Source: Oscheius tipulae (taxonomy: Eukaryota > Nematoda > Chromadorea > Rhabditida > Rhabditidae). From it: 64,000 bases of DNA. This document shows positions 48,676-63,198 of this stretch, piece after piece (position 1 is the first letter of the stretch; every line of letters begins with the position of its first letter). The notes under the pieces were generated by a model. That model did not search any database and was not told where the DNA came from. It worked only from the letters and a program-made list of their open reading frames with translations. Where the stretch lies: the NCBI GenBank assembly GCA_037178975.1, contig JASJZH010000005.1, forward strand, positions 7,254,001 to 7,318,000, written 5' to 3'. Position numbers and translations under genes: made by a program.

Positions 48676-51056
48676 CTATTTATTAAAATTTGCTAGTAGA
48701 GGAGAATACTCATCCAAGGTCGCTGTCGACAGTTTTGTAGTAGCTCGAGATCTGGCTGTTGGAGCTCTCGACCTCACACAGTAGTCAAAATCTTCGATAA
48801 TGTCGCAGACACGCCTACCCGTTGTCTCTGGGAGGTTTCTAAACTCGAATGACTTGTGAAAGTAGACCACAGACCTGTAAATGTAGAAGTAAAGTGGTGG
48901 AAGAGAGACTGCGGAGAGAATATAGATGCTGGGAGGGAAGGTGGACAAACTCATTGGGAGCAGGACTACAACGGGAATCATTGTGACTGACGGAATGAGA
49001 TTGCAAAGCTGAAAGAACATTATCACTTTGTTCCTCTCACTCCTTCATTCTCTCATCTTGTCCTCTTTCTTTATAAATCTGTTAAATCGTCCTGCCACGC
49101 TGACGCACTTCCCCCTGTCTGTCACCGTGTTACTTTTTATCGTCCTGTCATCCCCGTATTGTATCTCCTTCCTCATTATCGGCAGTTTATCCGACTCCTT
49201 CAGAAAACGGAACAACATACCTGACTCACAGCTACTCGAGCATTTAGAGGTGTCAGTTCGCAAACAAAAAGACTGGCCATGGAGATGACTCCCATGGAAC
49301 CGACTAGCGAACTTAAAAAATCGTTGAGGATAGCTACAAATGAATATCTGTTAGTGCGAAAAACAACCCAAAACCTATTGTCCTTGTTGTTGCCGACACC
49401 TCTGCGAACCAGACAAGACAAAGACCAAAGGTCATCAGGACTGTTTTAAGGCAGAGAATAGCAAGTGCGGTGAAGACGATCGGTCTTCGTCCAAATCGTT
49501 CGATGACTAGCGAGATGGGAATCGAGAGAGGAATAGAAATGACCCGAGATATACTGTTCAGTGTCAACGCCTAAAGTTGTTTTTGGATTTAAATGAGTGG
49601 CGAATCGGACTGTTTCGTTGGAGAGGCCCATAATCATCTGGATCACGGTACTGTACATCAACTCGCTGGCGTAAGGAGACAAGTTGATAGCGAAATAAAG
49701 GGCAAGAATAACGTAAATACTCTGAAAAGTCTACTAATGAAAGAAAGAGATTACTCTCACTTTTCTTATGGTCTCGTTCTGCCAGGCATCTTTCCATGAC
49801 ATTGTAGGGATGTTGTTTTGAATTATTTCTTTCTCGTAAGAGTCGAGAATTCTTTCTGAACAAGTGTATACCATGAACTCTACAATGAAAGCCCAACCTG
49901 TCTCTTCACTCTCTCCTTGGTAATAGATTAAGGCCTTTCTGGCCTCTTCTCTTTTCCCAATAGCCACTAGCCGTTTTGGAGTCTCTGGTATCCAAAAGAG
50001 ATAACAAGCCGAAAGTATGTTCAGTAGCAGAGCAATCGACCCGAACTGCCACCAGTTTTCCTCCGTTCCGATGATACTTGGTCTAGCAAGAGTAGTGGCA
50101 ACAACTGCTCCGGCCACATCGGCCAACGCTTGAAGAATTGTGACAAACCCTGGAATAGTCTGTTGGTCGAGAGAACGAAGATAGAGAAGTGCAAAAAAAG
50201 AAGTTGATAAGGCGAACCTCTAATTTGGTCTGGAGTACATTCGATAATGAAAAGAGTCGTCGCGAAGAATTTGATCTCGAAGCTGATCATTGTGAAAAAG
50301 AAGGAGGCGATGAAACATTCGAAGGAGGGCAAGAGCGTCGAGAGAAGAGTCAAAATGGATCCAACTATGAGCAGCACGAATCTGGAGCGGGGCTTATCTG
50401 TGCACTCTTATCGGCCAACGAAGCAAGTAAAAAAAATATCAGTCTTCTCCCATCAAAATCAAAAAAAGGTAAAAGTAAAGTTTCCATCCGAATCAACGGC
50501 AGAATTCCTTTAGGAACTCTGTGAGTCAAGTTCCTGCGAAGTCTTGCGACGCCGACCGTTGCGGAGCCTTCCCGAGGGGCCAGGTCGAAGGGCATTACGT
50601 TCTAAAGATGCCCAAACTTTTTTGGGAACGTCTTCACGTTGGTAGCAAACTACTACCAATTTACCGGCCTCGGGAGGATGGAGGCCTTGGTTGAGCCGCG
50701 GCGGGGATCGGAAATGAAAAGCCTACCTCAAATGGATAGCCACAAATCGCCTTCCGAATCTGTCCAACAACGGCGCAACCAGAAGAATTGCCGTCAATTC
50801 CCCCGCTTTAGCAGCTCCGGTGGAAAAGGACATAATGGTCGAAACTCTGAAGTTTCGTCAAACGTAGCCATGTAAAAATCTACCCAATAGGTGATAAATA
50901 AGACCCGTAATGCAGTGAAAACGACTCGTTGAACATATTAGCCATAGGTCCGGGCATATTTGTAAAAGTTGAATACTGTAATGCGACACCGACATTGCTC
51001 AGAATAAAAGCCAATAGCATTAGAAGAACATTTCGAGGAACCGAGGGAATAAGCAT
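48676..51056 (-). CDS. MFS transporter, sugar/organic-ion porter type
   Basis: A twelve-span plasma-membrane carrier of the SLC2/SLC22 superfamily. Exon 1 (MLIPSVPRNVLLMLLAFILS) is TM1 plus a loop. TM2-3 show LTAILLVAPLLDRFGRRFVA, the MFS loop-2/3 RxGRR motif. The central loop has IPETPKRLVAIGKREEARKA, the PESPRW-like sequence of sugar porters, and a second repeat reads VIERFGRRPIVFTALAIL. ELTPLNARVAVSQ fits the E..P...R motif before TM11. The tail ends DEYSPLLANFNK. Exons join with introns of 36-320 nt. The substrate cannot be read from sequence. The ATG lies about 30 nt behind an acceptor (cctttgcag). Confidence 0.8.
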
Positions 51057-51114
51057 TTTTGCCCTTAGAACTGTGGCGGCTGCAAAGGAACAATTAGATC
51101 GTTATCTTCTGCTA

Positions 51115-51594
51115 TCAGTCTCGATCGGCTGGACAGATGTTCCCTAAAAAGAGACCACCGTGAGCGCTGAACTTGAATGACGTAGAAAAAACGTCGGAGA
51201 GGTAAAGATCTTCTTGACTTGCCCGTTCGGTCTCTCCGAGACAGGAATGAAAGAGGTCTAGTTGAAATCCCTCCAAAGTGAGACAATCCAAATGCAATCG
51301 CTGATTCATTGTTTCTCTTATCCAAAGACCTTCTAGTAGAGTAGAGAATCCCCATGGGTCTTTCCTAATCCAGCCATCTAGACATTTTGTCATAATTCCT
51401 TCTGCATATTGATTCCGCCCCAGTTGACATACGGTCTCGACAGCCATTCGTCTCGCTCCGCTAGCCACCTGGCACCTTCCGGCCTTTTCGAGCCAGAGAT
51501 TAGACCACGCTCTACATGGTCCAACACCTTCCCCCCACCTTCTTGATTCTCGTATCTGAGCGTGTTGCTTTGGGCTGTTACCATGGAGCTCCAA
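51115..51594 (-). CDS. Hypothetical protein, 159 codons, upstream of the transporter
   Basis: A single open frame MELHGNSPKQHAQIRESRR to LFLGNICPADRD, with alternating hydrophobic and polar residues in its C-terminal half (MTKCLDGWIRKDPWGFSTLL, LTLEGFQLDLFHSCL). It ends 59 bp before the transporter ATG on the same strand, so it could be the first gene of an operon; it starts 73 bp from the beta-tubulin ATG, facing away. Overlapping frames in the same region are also long, so coding is uncertain, and parts may be introns. Confidence 0.35.
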   Translation of the reverse strand: MELHGNSPKQHAQIRESRRWGEGVGPCRAWSNLWLEKAGRCQVASGARRMAVETVCQLGRNQYAEGIMTKCLDGWIRKDPWGFSTLLEGLWIRETMNQRLHLDCLTLEGFQLDLFHSCLGETERASQEDLYLSDVFSTSFKFSAHGGLFLGNICPADRD

Positions 51595-51654
51595 TTGATC
51601 CGTTGCCCTTGCAGCCGCCTCACATTCTGTCTTCTAGTAGATTGTCCTTTTATG

Positions 51655-53553
<1,899 letters not shown>

Positions 53554-55080
53554 ACTATCTCTGTTATATGCTTGCGTAATAATAAACTGCTTAACAATGT
53601 TAAAAGTAAATGAATTATGAATCTGCAGCACCTCTTCTTCTGTCTGTATGATGAAAAACAGCGGCTTTTATTTGGAGATTTAACTTCCTGTCCGTCTGCT
53701 TCCTGAGCCTTTTTTCTGCGTCCTCCCAATAAGATATTCTTGATGTAATTGAAGAACTATCATCGAACTGGTTAGGAGAGTGACAGAGACTTATGTCGAT
53801 GTTGTCTTGAACACACTACTTTCAACATACTTGAACTTGGCTTCTCAAAGAGACTGTGCGCCACCTAACGAGTTTAGTGTTTGCTAGCTGTAGTGTTTCT
53901 CGATGTCAATACTTCTACTCCGGTTTCTGCAAAATATGCTGTATGTAAGTGTTTCAGCTATTCTTACCAAAACGACCAGCTTCGTTCGTGGAAGGAGCTG
54001 TTCCGGAGACCTCTTTCGTCTAACTTTGTGTGTTTTTAGGCCAGCCAAACAGAAACAGTGCTTCCAGTTAGCTAAAAATTCTTCTTAGCCCTATTTCATT
54101 CACCTCTTTTGTGCGTTATGATGGGTTACAGCTCTAATTTCTGTCCCTGTTTTTCTTTCACATCAAACTTACTAATTCAAAGTCATGTTCATGGTTCAAA
54201 CAGAGGACCTGATGCTTAGTTATGTTCTGCAGAGTTATAGACTACATCATTTCTACAATTTTTCAGGACATAGCAAAGCTGGACAATGCCGTGACGACAC
54301 TCTGTAGAAAAGTCGCTGATAATGTGTGTAGTCAGAGAACTTCAAACTTTTCACTTATGCCGCACAGTTCCTATTACAAGTGCGTTTCTGGGGAAGATAT
54401 CCGGTAATACTTCGGCAGGCAACACACTTCATTCAAATTTTTTCGCGCGGCATACGGTCGTCCTGTTTTTCTTCCCAAGGAAGGAATTTACACCAGTGAC
54501 TGGCTTCTCTTTCGTCATACTGGAGTTGGCCGCCCTTCCCCTCCGGAAATGGTTGAACGTCTTCGTCGGTACGGTTAGTCACATTGACACTAGGCCTATT
54601 GTGTTTTCAATAATCTTATTTTTCATTTCTAGGACAAGGAAGAAGAACGTAAAAGAAGGTGTTCCTGCGTCGTGAACGATTCCTGGCTTCGAATGTGCAA
54701 AGGACTTTCTCACAGAAGGGCAAACACGCTTAAAAAAAACAAAAATCTATTTGACTCGGTACTGCTAAAAGGAGGAGACACCATTCAGTACAGCAAAAAG
54801 TACTTGTTTTCCGATCCAAAACGCTTCAGTTTAGAAACCCGATGACGATCTGATCGGATACGGGATGAACATTACGCAGTCGCATTCGAGAAAAGAAGTA
54901 GCGGAAATAACTGACAAGGGAATTTTTTCACTAATCGTCACTTTAGGAAATCGGTCAGACTCTACTGCACTGTGTTCCCACTTATGCCAAGCTGCAGCCT
55001 TATCACTTCACGCTAGAGAGAAACATTACAAAAAGGTGTGGAATATCGTCACGAATATCACAGAAGCCCTGAATTCGGTA

Positions 55081-55484
55081 TATGCGATTGAAAACGGTAG
55101 AGGCTATTTACTTCCAAAATATGCGTCTTGCAGCAGATCAAACGAGTCATCCGTGAGGGCAGTTGGCGATGGGAACAAGCTGCAAAAGTATATTCGCCTT
55201 GTCAGATCGGGCGAAATCTTAAATATGGCGCATCCCAGGATCAAAATGGCATGGTATGGTTTGTTCAAAAAAAAGAAGGACTACAGTGTCCCGAAATGCT
55301 TACGTGGCAGGACCCCTGGGAGGGCGGGAATTCAAATTTAGCAATTTTTGAGATTCTTTTTATCAATGTACAGCCTTTATTCTCTTTGTTTTCCGGAGTT
55401 TTTCGTTTGCTTCCGGTAAAGGCTGCTAGTAGACATGCTTTAGAAATAAAAGGAACGGGTGAGAATCCGAAAACAAGCTGCTAG
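55081..55484 (+). pseudogene. Coding-like segment left of / within the inverted repeat
   Basis: ATG at 55083 begins MRLKT and splices over a 37-nt intron (ends 55133) to QIKRVIREGSWRWEQAAKVY, staying open through the left repeat arm (GLQCPEMLTWQDPWEGG) to a stop near 55484. I do not recognise it. The frame ends almost where the arm ends, so the original 3' part is probably lost or displaced. Confidence 0.35.
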
Positions 55485-55808
55485 ACTGAGAACCAAAATA
55501 ATAACTCTATCTGAAATCCCGCGCGTCTAGAGTACTTTCAAATCGAGTTAATTTTTCGCTCTTTTTGGTTTCCAGTCTAGCAGCTTGTTTTCGGATTCTC
55601 ATCCGTTCCTTTTATTTCTAAAGCGTGTCTACTAGCAGCCTTTACCGGAAGCAAACGAGAAACTCCGGAAAACAGAGAATGAAGGCTGTACATTGATAAA
55701 AAGGAATCTCAAAAATTGCTAAATTTGAATTCCCGCCCTCCCAAGGGTCCTGCCACGTAAGCATTTCGGGACACTGTAGTCCTTCTTTTTTTTTGAACAA
55801 ACCATACC
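55253..55808. repeat. Long inverted repeat, 246-bp arms, 64-bp spacer
   Basis: Arms at 55253-55498 and 55563-55808 are reverse complements, about 96-97% identical by eye (roughly nine differences, mostly single bases and one or two small indels). The spacer is unrelated. There are no terminal transposon motifs and no evident target-site duplication. If transcribed it would fold into a 246-bp hairpin. An assembly artefact is possible but the arm differences speak against simple misassembly. Confidence 0.9.
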
Positions 55809-56243
55809 CGCAAATTCTGCGTCTACGTCCGTCTTTTGATCAGATATGTCAACAATGATGCCACCTCAAAACGTCTGAAGACAAAGTACTGCAAGCTGGA
55901 TCTGCTTGCAAACAAGTTAGATTCACATTTTTTCATACAAAACATCATACTCTTTAGCATGATGGAGTACGGGATCACTGGTATCCACGACGACGATCCT
56001 TCCAAATCCGAAGCGGAATATCTCTTTGTTTGAGATCAAGAAGACTCTGAAATTTACCAACAGACAGGTTCTCCTCTATTTGGCTCGAGAGTACACTTTG
56101 CGACGTTTGACACTGAGAACTTTTTGACTATCACTTTTTGCAGAAAGAGTTCAGATTCTGAGCATGGCCAACGAGCGTCAGCTCAATACCTTCTTTGTGA
56201 AAATGCAGCGATTGAAAACTACGTCAAGTTTCGATATTGTTAA
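55809..56243 (+). pseudogene. Coding-like segment right of the inverted repeat
   Basis: Starting exactly at the arm boundary, a frame reads RKFCVYVRLLIRYVNNDATS through DDDPSKSEAEYLF to 56027, splices by a 36-nt intron (56028-56063) in phase to TGSPLFGSRVHFATFDTENF and ends IENYVKFRYC. About 130 codons look like real protein with a normal intron, but no start exists because the upstream side is the repeat. No family recognised. Confidence 0.45.
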
Positions 56244-56329
56244 AAATGCAGGAGATATGGATAATGGATAAGATGGAGATAGGTATCGCGTATTTTTTAA
56301 TATCAAAAGTCACAATTAAGGAATCCGGC

Positions 56330-56376
56330 AATCGTTCCCTCGAACGTGTTTACCTAGTCGAAGCTGTTATTCTCTT
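56330..56376 (+). repeat. 47-bp dispersed repeat, copy B
   Basis: This is the counterpart of 34609-34655 with 44 of 47 bases identical. The shared frame is VYLVEAVILF. The flanks differ until aaacgcctcaggg at 56523. Confidence 0.5.
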
Positions 56377-56922
56377 CATCATAAAGCTCAATCCCGACTG
56401 GATTTCCGCAACAAAATTTAAAAAATACATTAGTTCTACATTCATTTCTTACTAGAAACTCGGTTTCAGGTCGGGTCGGATGGAAGAAGGCCACTCGGCC
56501 CTCGTTTCAAAAGAAGAAAAAAAAACGCCTCAGGGAGAGCTGCTAAGGGGGAGGCGAAGAGCAAGAAGCAGCGATGTTATCAGTAGGTTGCTGCCTTTTG
56601 TTGTCTATTTCATATTGTTACACGCTCTTTGCCTGTTTTTGTTATAAATCCTTTTCTTCAGTTTCAAATGTCACGAAGTCTTTTCGGGGAGAGGGTTTTG
56701 ATAGTGGATTTTTTTTTTGGATCATCCCTTTGGATCATCCCCGTCGTCCAAACATGCGAAGAGCCGATAGTTAGAGCAAGTTCCCAAGTAGCAGTGTTAC
56801 AGTGGGTGCTATCACTCTCCCCATTTCCTAACTTTGCTGGTCTGTTCGCGGCGTTCTTTTTGCGTCAGCCAGAGGATTTCCATTTGCGAGTGACTGGGCA
56901 GAGTCAGTCGACCCGGCAATCG

Positions 56923-59731
56923 ATGACAGTCACCTACAGTTCCTCGGCTTCCACCAGTCGACCGTGGACATTTATCAAACTTCTTTTTCGGTATTTTGAC
57001 AGATTTCTCGGAAACAATTGCCAGATGGAAAGGATCAGTTTGGAAGCATGTCTGGATCCAGTATCTAGTCTGGCTTGGTCTCTACGCCTGCTGTTCGACT
57101 CTGTACCGCTTCATCTTGAATGAAGGGCAACAAAAGTATAGCAATCTCGAGATATCAAGAGACTTTCTAGAGTATTCGAAGAGCTGGTCAAGTACATGAA
57201 CTCAAGACTCGGATACATACCGCTCGATCTGGTATATTCACATCTCTATTCTCCTGAAGGTCATTGCAGATGTTGGGATTCTTTGTTGCCGGAGTCCTCT
57301 TTCGATTCTGGTACTTATACAACATTATCGGATGGATGGATAAGTTCGTCTTTCTCCTTTCTCTTAGAATTGATTAAGAATAAAAAAGTGTTCCCAGCTG
57401 ACTCGGAAAGACTGCCAAATAAGGAAAATTTTCAGTATTGGTCTAATGACAGCTCTTTACGTAAGAGGAACAACCGAGAGAGCACGACAATACCGTCGCA
57501 ACATTGTTCGGTACTGTCAACTGACGCAGGTACAAACTCTTTAAAAACAACCAGTGTTTCCGGGAAAAAAGGTCCTAGTCTTCCGCGACCTTTCAATGCG
57601 ATGTCGAAAACGATTTCCGACGCTGGATACCGTGGCAGCTGCAGGTGCTATTATGTGGGTGAAAACAAGGTAAACTTCAGGTTTCATGATGCCTCACGAG
57701 AAGGCCAACTTCGATGACATTCAGTACAATTACAACAAGTATTTTCTGCCTTTCAATTGGGCTTGGGCTCTGATTTACCGAGCACGACAAGAGGGTCTGA
57801 TCGAGGGCGATTACTACGTGACTGTCCTTTCGGAGGAAGTCAGAAAGGTTAGTCTGCTTTTCGAATATCGCGATGCTTTCTCCGCTCAACTGCTAGAACT
57901 TCGATAGCAGGTTGTTCACATCACATAAGTTAACAAGAAAGAAGTAGCGGTCTGTAATAGTTGAAAATTATGGTTATGAAGACCCTAAACCCTGAATATT
58001 TTCATACGTAGATGGCGCAAGGGTATGAAGCTAAATTATATAACAAGCAGAAGACCTCGAGGAAGCGATGAAGAGATGTACTCTTCCAAGACGGTGTACG
58101 AAATACTGATAGCAGTATTCCAGTTCATAATCATGGTTAAAACAAGGCTCTGAGCTCTGGTGACTGCTAACACGAAAAGAGGGGCGTTACTATCCTTTTT
58201 CTACCGTTCCGCGATTTAAATCGAGACAAAGGCTATATTGAGAGATGTTCCTCAAGACTGACAGCCATGGCGCTGTGGTAAAGCGCTGTAATGAAGTTCA
58301 AAATGGAAGTCGGTGGTTCAAGGAAGAAACTTTTTTTTATGATGGCTAAGACTGTCATATCTAGTTATATACTATCTTCCTCATCATTCAGAGCTTCTTT
58401 TTTTATTTATTTTGTTGCTTCTATAACAAGAACAGTTCTCCTTGATGTCCTCCGCTAGCCGCTTTGGAGAACGCAAAGTCATGCAAAAAATGCAAAGTTT
58501 TCTAACCGAAAAGACTTTTTTTTACTAATCCTATATCAGGCCGAACAATATTTCTTCCATGGCAAAGTTTATCTACATGTATCCCTATTTCAGTTCCGCA
58601 CCGATTTGGCTTGGTTGTGCAACTACGACTGGGTTCCTTTGCCAATGGTAAGCGTCAATCGGAATCTCGTTCAATTTGAAACAGATCTACCCGACCATTG
58701 TATGTCTGGCTGTGCACATGTACTTCATGGTCTGTGTCGTAGCCAGACAGTTCATTGCGGCTCCTGGTTCCAAAACAATCTCACAGGTTTGCTATGGTGC
58801 CAATCAGTAAGATCCTAAGCTCACTGTCAGATAGACCTGGTCTTCCCCTTCATGACAAGCATCCAGTTTGTTCTCTACATGGGATGGCTCAAAGTGTCGG
58901 AAACTCTTCTGAACCCGTGGGGATTGGATGATGACGACTTCGAGACTAACATACTAATTGACAGAAACTTTGCTGTAGCTCTTTTGTATCTGACAAGAGG
59001 ACAAAAACCTTTGAGGTGGCATTGAAAATTGTGGATGACGGCTACGGGAAGACACCGGAGCTGGAGAAAGACATCTTCTGGGACGACCAATGGGTTCCAC
59101 TGTACTCCGAAGAGAGTGCTGGAGACAGGAAATATCGCAGGAGAGCTCCCTCTCTAGCTCACATACAGTAGCCAATTGTGATTGCTAACCTTTTACAAAT
59201 ACAGACTCGACCCATCCATCCAGCAGATAAAAATGGTCTCGAGACGAGGAAGCTCTCTCAAGGAGAGGATAGTTCCAGTACAGCCGTGGGTTCATAGCGA
59301 AGAGAGACCAATTCTTTTTCAGGGGAGATACGAGACCTTCGAGACGAGGAAGCTCGATGAAAGAGAGATGGGATGAGGACGAGGAGAAAATAGTTTCGGG
59401 CTCTTTCTTGAAAAGACCTTCCTCGTTGGTTGGACTGGCTTTGGGACGAAGATTCGTGAGTTCCAAGTCTTGAAAACAGAAACGTTACAGAGTCTGTCTG
59501 CTCCAACCACTCCTAGTCGAATCCCCTCTTTTATCGTAACTCCTCTCGACAATATTGGAGAAGAGGATCAGAAAATTGGTATGCTGTACGAAGCTAGACA
59601 AATCTCATTTTCTAGCAATGGAAGCTGTGAACACTGTTCCAAAACAAAAAGGAAAAGAAGAAGATTCAATGATACCTATAGTACTTTCGAATAGTTGGCA
59701 TCCGATACACACAGAGGCGGAGGGCAATTGA
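56923..59731 (+). CDS. Bestrophin chloride channel
   Basis: Bestrophins are pentameric calcium-activated anion channels. The start MTVTYSSSAS and WKGSVWKHVWIQYLVWLGLY are the family N-terminus. IIGWMD, RGTTERARQYRRNIVRYCQL and GFMMPHEKANFDDIQ follow, then FRTDLAWLCNYDWVPLPM, LVFPFMTSIQFVLYMGWLKV and the calcium-clasp region NPWGLDDDDFETN, which is complete. About 12 exons; one intron of about 745 nt (57848-58591) carries a SINE. The C-terminal tail is read with introns at 59288-59331 and near 59463-59497 and contains a repeated SRRGSS(L/M)KER block and a Pro/Ser-rich end. If those splices are wrong the protein ends at 59376. Confidence 0.88.
58263..58330 (+). mobile_element. tRNA-derived SINE copy in bestrophin intron
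   Basis: catggcgctgtggtaaagcg (A box) and gtcggtggttcaagg (B box) flank the shared aatgaagttca. About 80% identical to the copy at 12870-12938, sense to the host gene. Confidence 0.65.
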
Positions 59732-60751
59732 AAATAGACTAGTAACCTGAATAAAAAAAGTAAGAAGCACCAGTCTTATAGAATGCAGACTTTGGTTGTC
59801 ACAAGTGTTCCAGACTTGCCATAGTTGTCTTTTGTTTCCCCGCCATTCTTTTCCAGCTCCGTCTAACTTACTCACCAGCTGACTACCTCGCACTCGAAGT
59901 TTTTCGTCATCCTCTTCTCCTTTACAATTTTGCCCTTTCTCTGGAAGCTTCCAATCTGAACTACGTGCGACTCTGTGTCTATATTATTCGGCCAGCATGG
60001 TTTCTCTCATTCCATTTTTCCTTGCGCAGATCATATCCTTATTTCGACGCCCATATGGCTTTCCTGTTTTATCTGTCAAAAACACTTTCCAGGGCATTCC
60101 TTTTTTCTTGAGCGCGAAGTCTGCAATTTGTCTACATTTTGCTTTGTTTCCGCTTGTTGTCTCTAATCCTTGGGGCTCCTTTTGTGTGCAACGGAAATGG
60201 CCGAGGGTCACTCATGCTCACTCTTTCTGGGTCACTCGTGCTTAATGTCTGTACGACTCCTCGTATCGTTTAACTCCCCTCAACCAAAGTTTCTATTCTA
60301 CTCCTTTCGAACAGCTGGTAAGTATTTTTCACAGATTGTACATTGGATGTGCTGCGCGCAATAACTTTAACCTTATCAATTTGAAACTTTTATGCTACTG
60401 TAGCAGCCCAGACAAGAGGTGACAAGCCGCCTAAAGGCTGTTTCAACGCCAACTCTCTTGTTCTACTATGTGGGCTTTTTGCTCGTGGTGACGCACGAAC
60501 GAACAGACGGACACCATTGCACTTTAGCAGTAGCGAGATTATTACGAACAAATATACATTATACCTTTATGAGAAACGACTCACGAGATGTATAAATATC
60601 ATTTGATACATTCCATATTTTGCTTGTTCTACCAGTTCTTTGGTACAGATGAATGGCAAGTTTTGGTTGGTTTAAATGAGCATATCAAGAGAAGGTCGGG
60701 AAGGCACAAAGAGTAGAGAAAGATCACAGTGGAGGGTGGACAAGTACAGTG
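59732..60751. other. Intergenic, bestrophin and Hippo kinase 3' ends
   Basis: Convergent interval without a supported gene. The repeat at 60485-60545 (gacggacaccattgcactttagcag) matches the one near 17.6 kb. Confidence 0.45.
60485..60545 (+). repeat. Degenerate repeat shared with 17601-17650
   Basis: See the partner copy: shared gtgacg, gacaccattgc and tttag-agtag blocks over about 50 bp. Confidence 0.35.
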
Positions 60752-62973
<2,222 letters not shown>

Positions 62974-63198
62974 CTAAAATTGTCTCTCAACTGGTAATCT
63001 TCAAAAAAAAAGAGAACGAGGAGAAGGAAGAGGTCTTCCTGATCCGAATCTCGTGTTCGCCTGTTCTTTCTCTTGCACTTCTAGTGCGTCGCGTTTGCGT
63101 CGCGTACGCAGAGAGTTCAACTTGTTATTTTCGCCTATACTTCCTTATTAATTACTTCTCTATTTCAATTAGTCAGAAATAGTCCAAATTCAAAGAGA
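62974..63198. promoter_or_regulatory. Divergent promoter region, Hippo kinase / GPALPP1
   Basis: 225 bp separate two start codons facing apart, and the kinase ATG directly follows an acceptor on its strand (62974-62982). The interval includes gtgcgtcgcgtttgcgtcgcg, a short repeated motif. Confidence 0.4.

Larger units (their letters stand above)
53554..56922. other. 3.4 kb with unrecognised coding-like pieces and a long inverted repeat
   Basis: 53554-54240 shows nothing. From 54240 several frames with intron-like joins appear (e.g. RPVFLPKEGIYTSDWLLFRH at 54450-54570, a 62-codon frame starting DKEEERKRRCSCVV at 54633). They do not connect in phase, so this may be a decayed gene. 56250-56920 holds one dispersed repeat and the bestrophin promoter side. 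Confidence 0.4.

Noticed and set aside
55253-55808. Classical DNA transposon with terminal inverted repeats
   Set aside because: Arms meet almost in the middle, no transposase, no target-site duplication; an inverted duplication is simpler.
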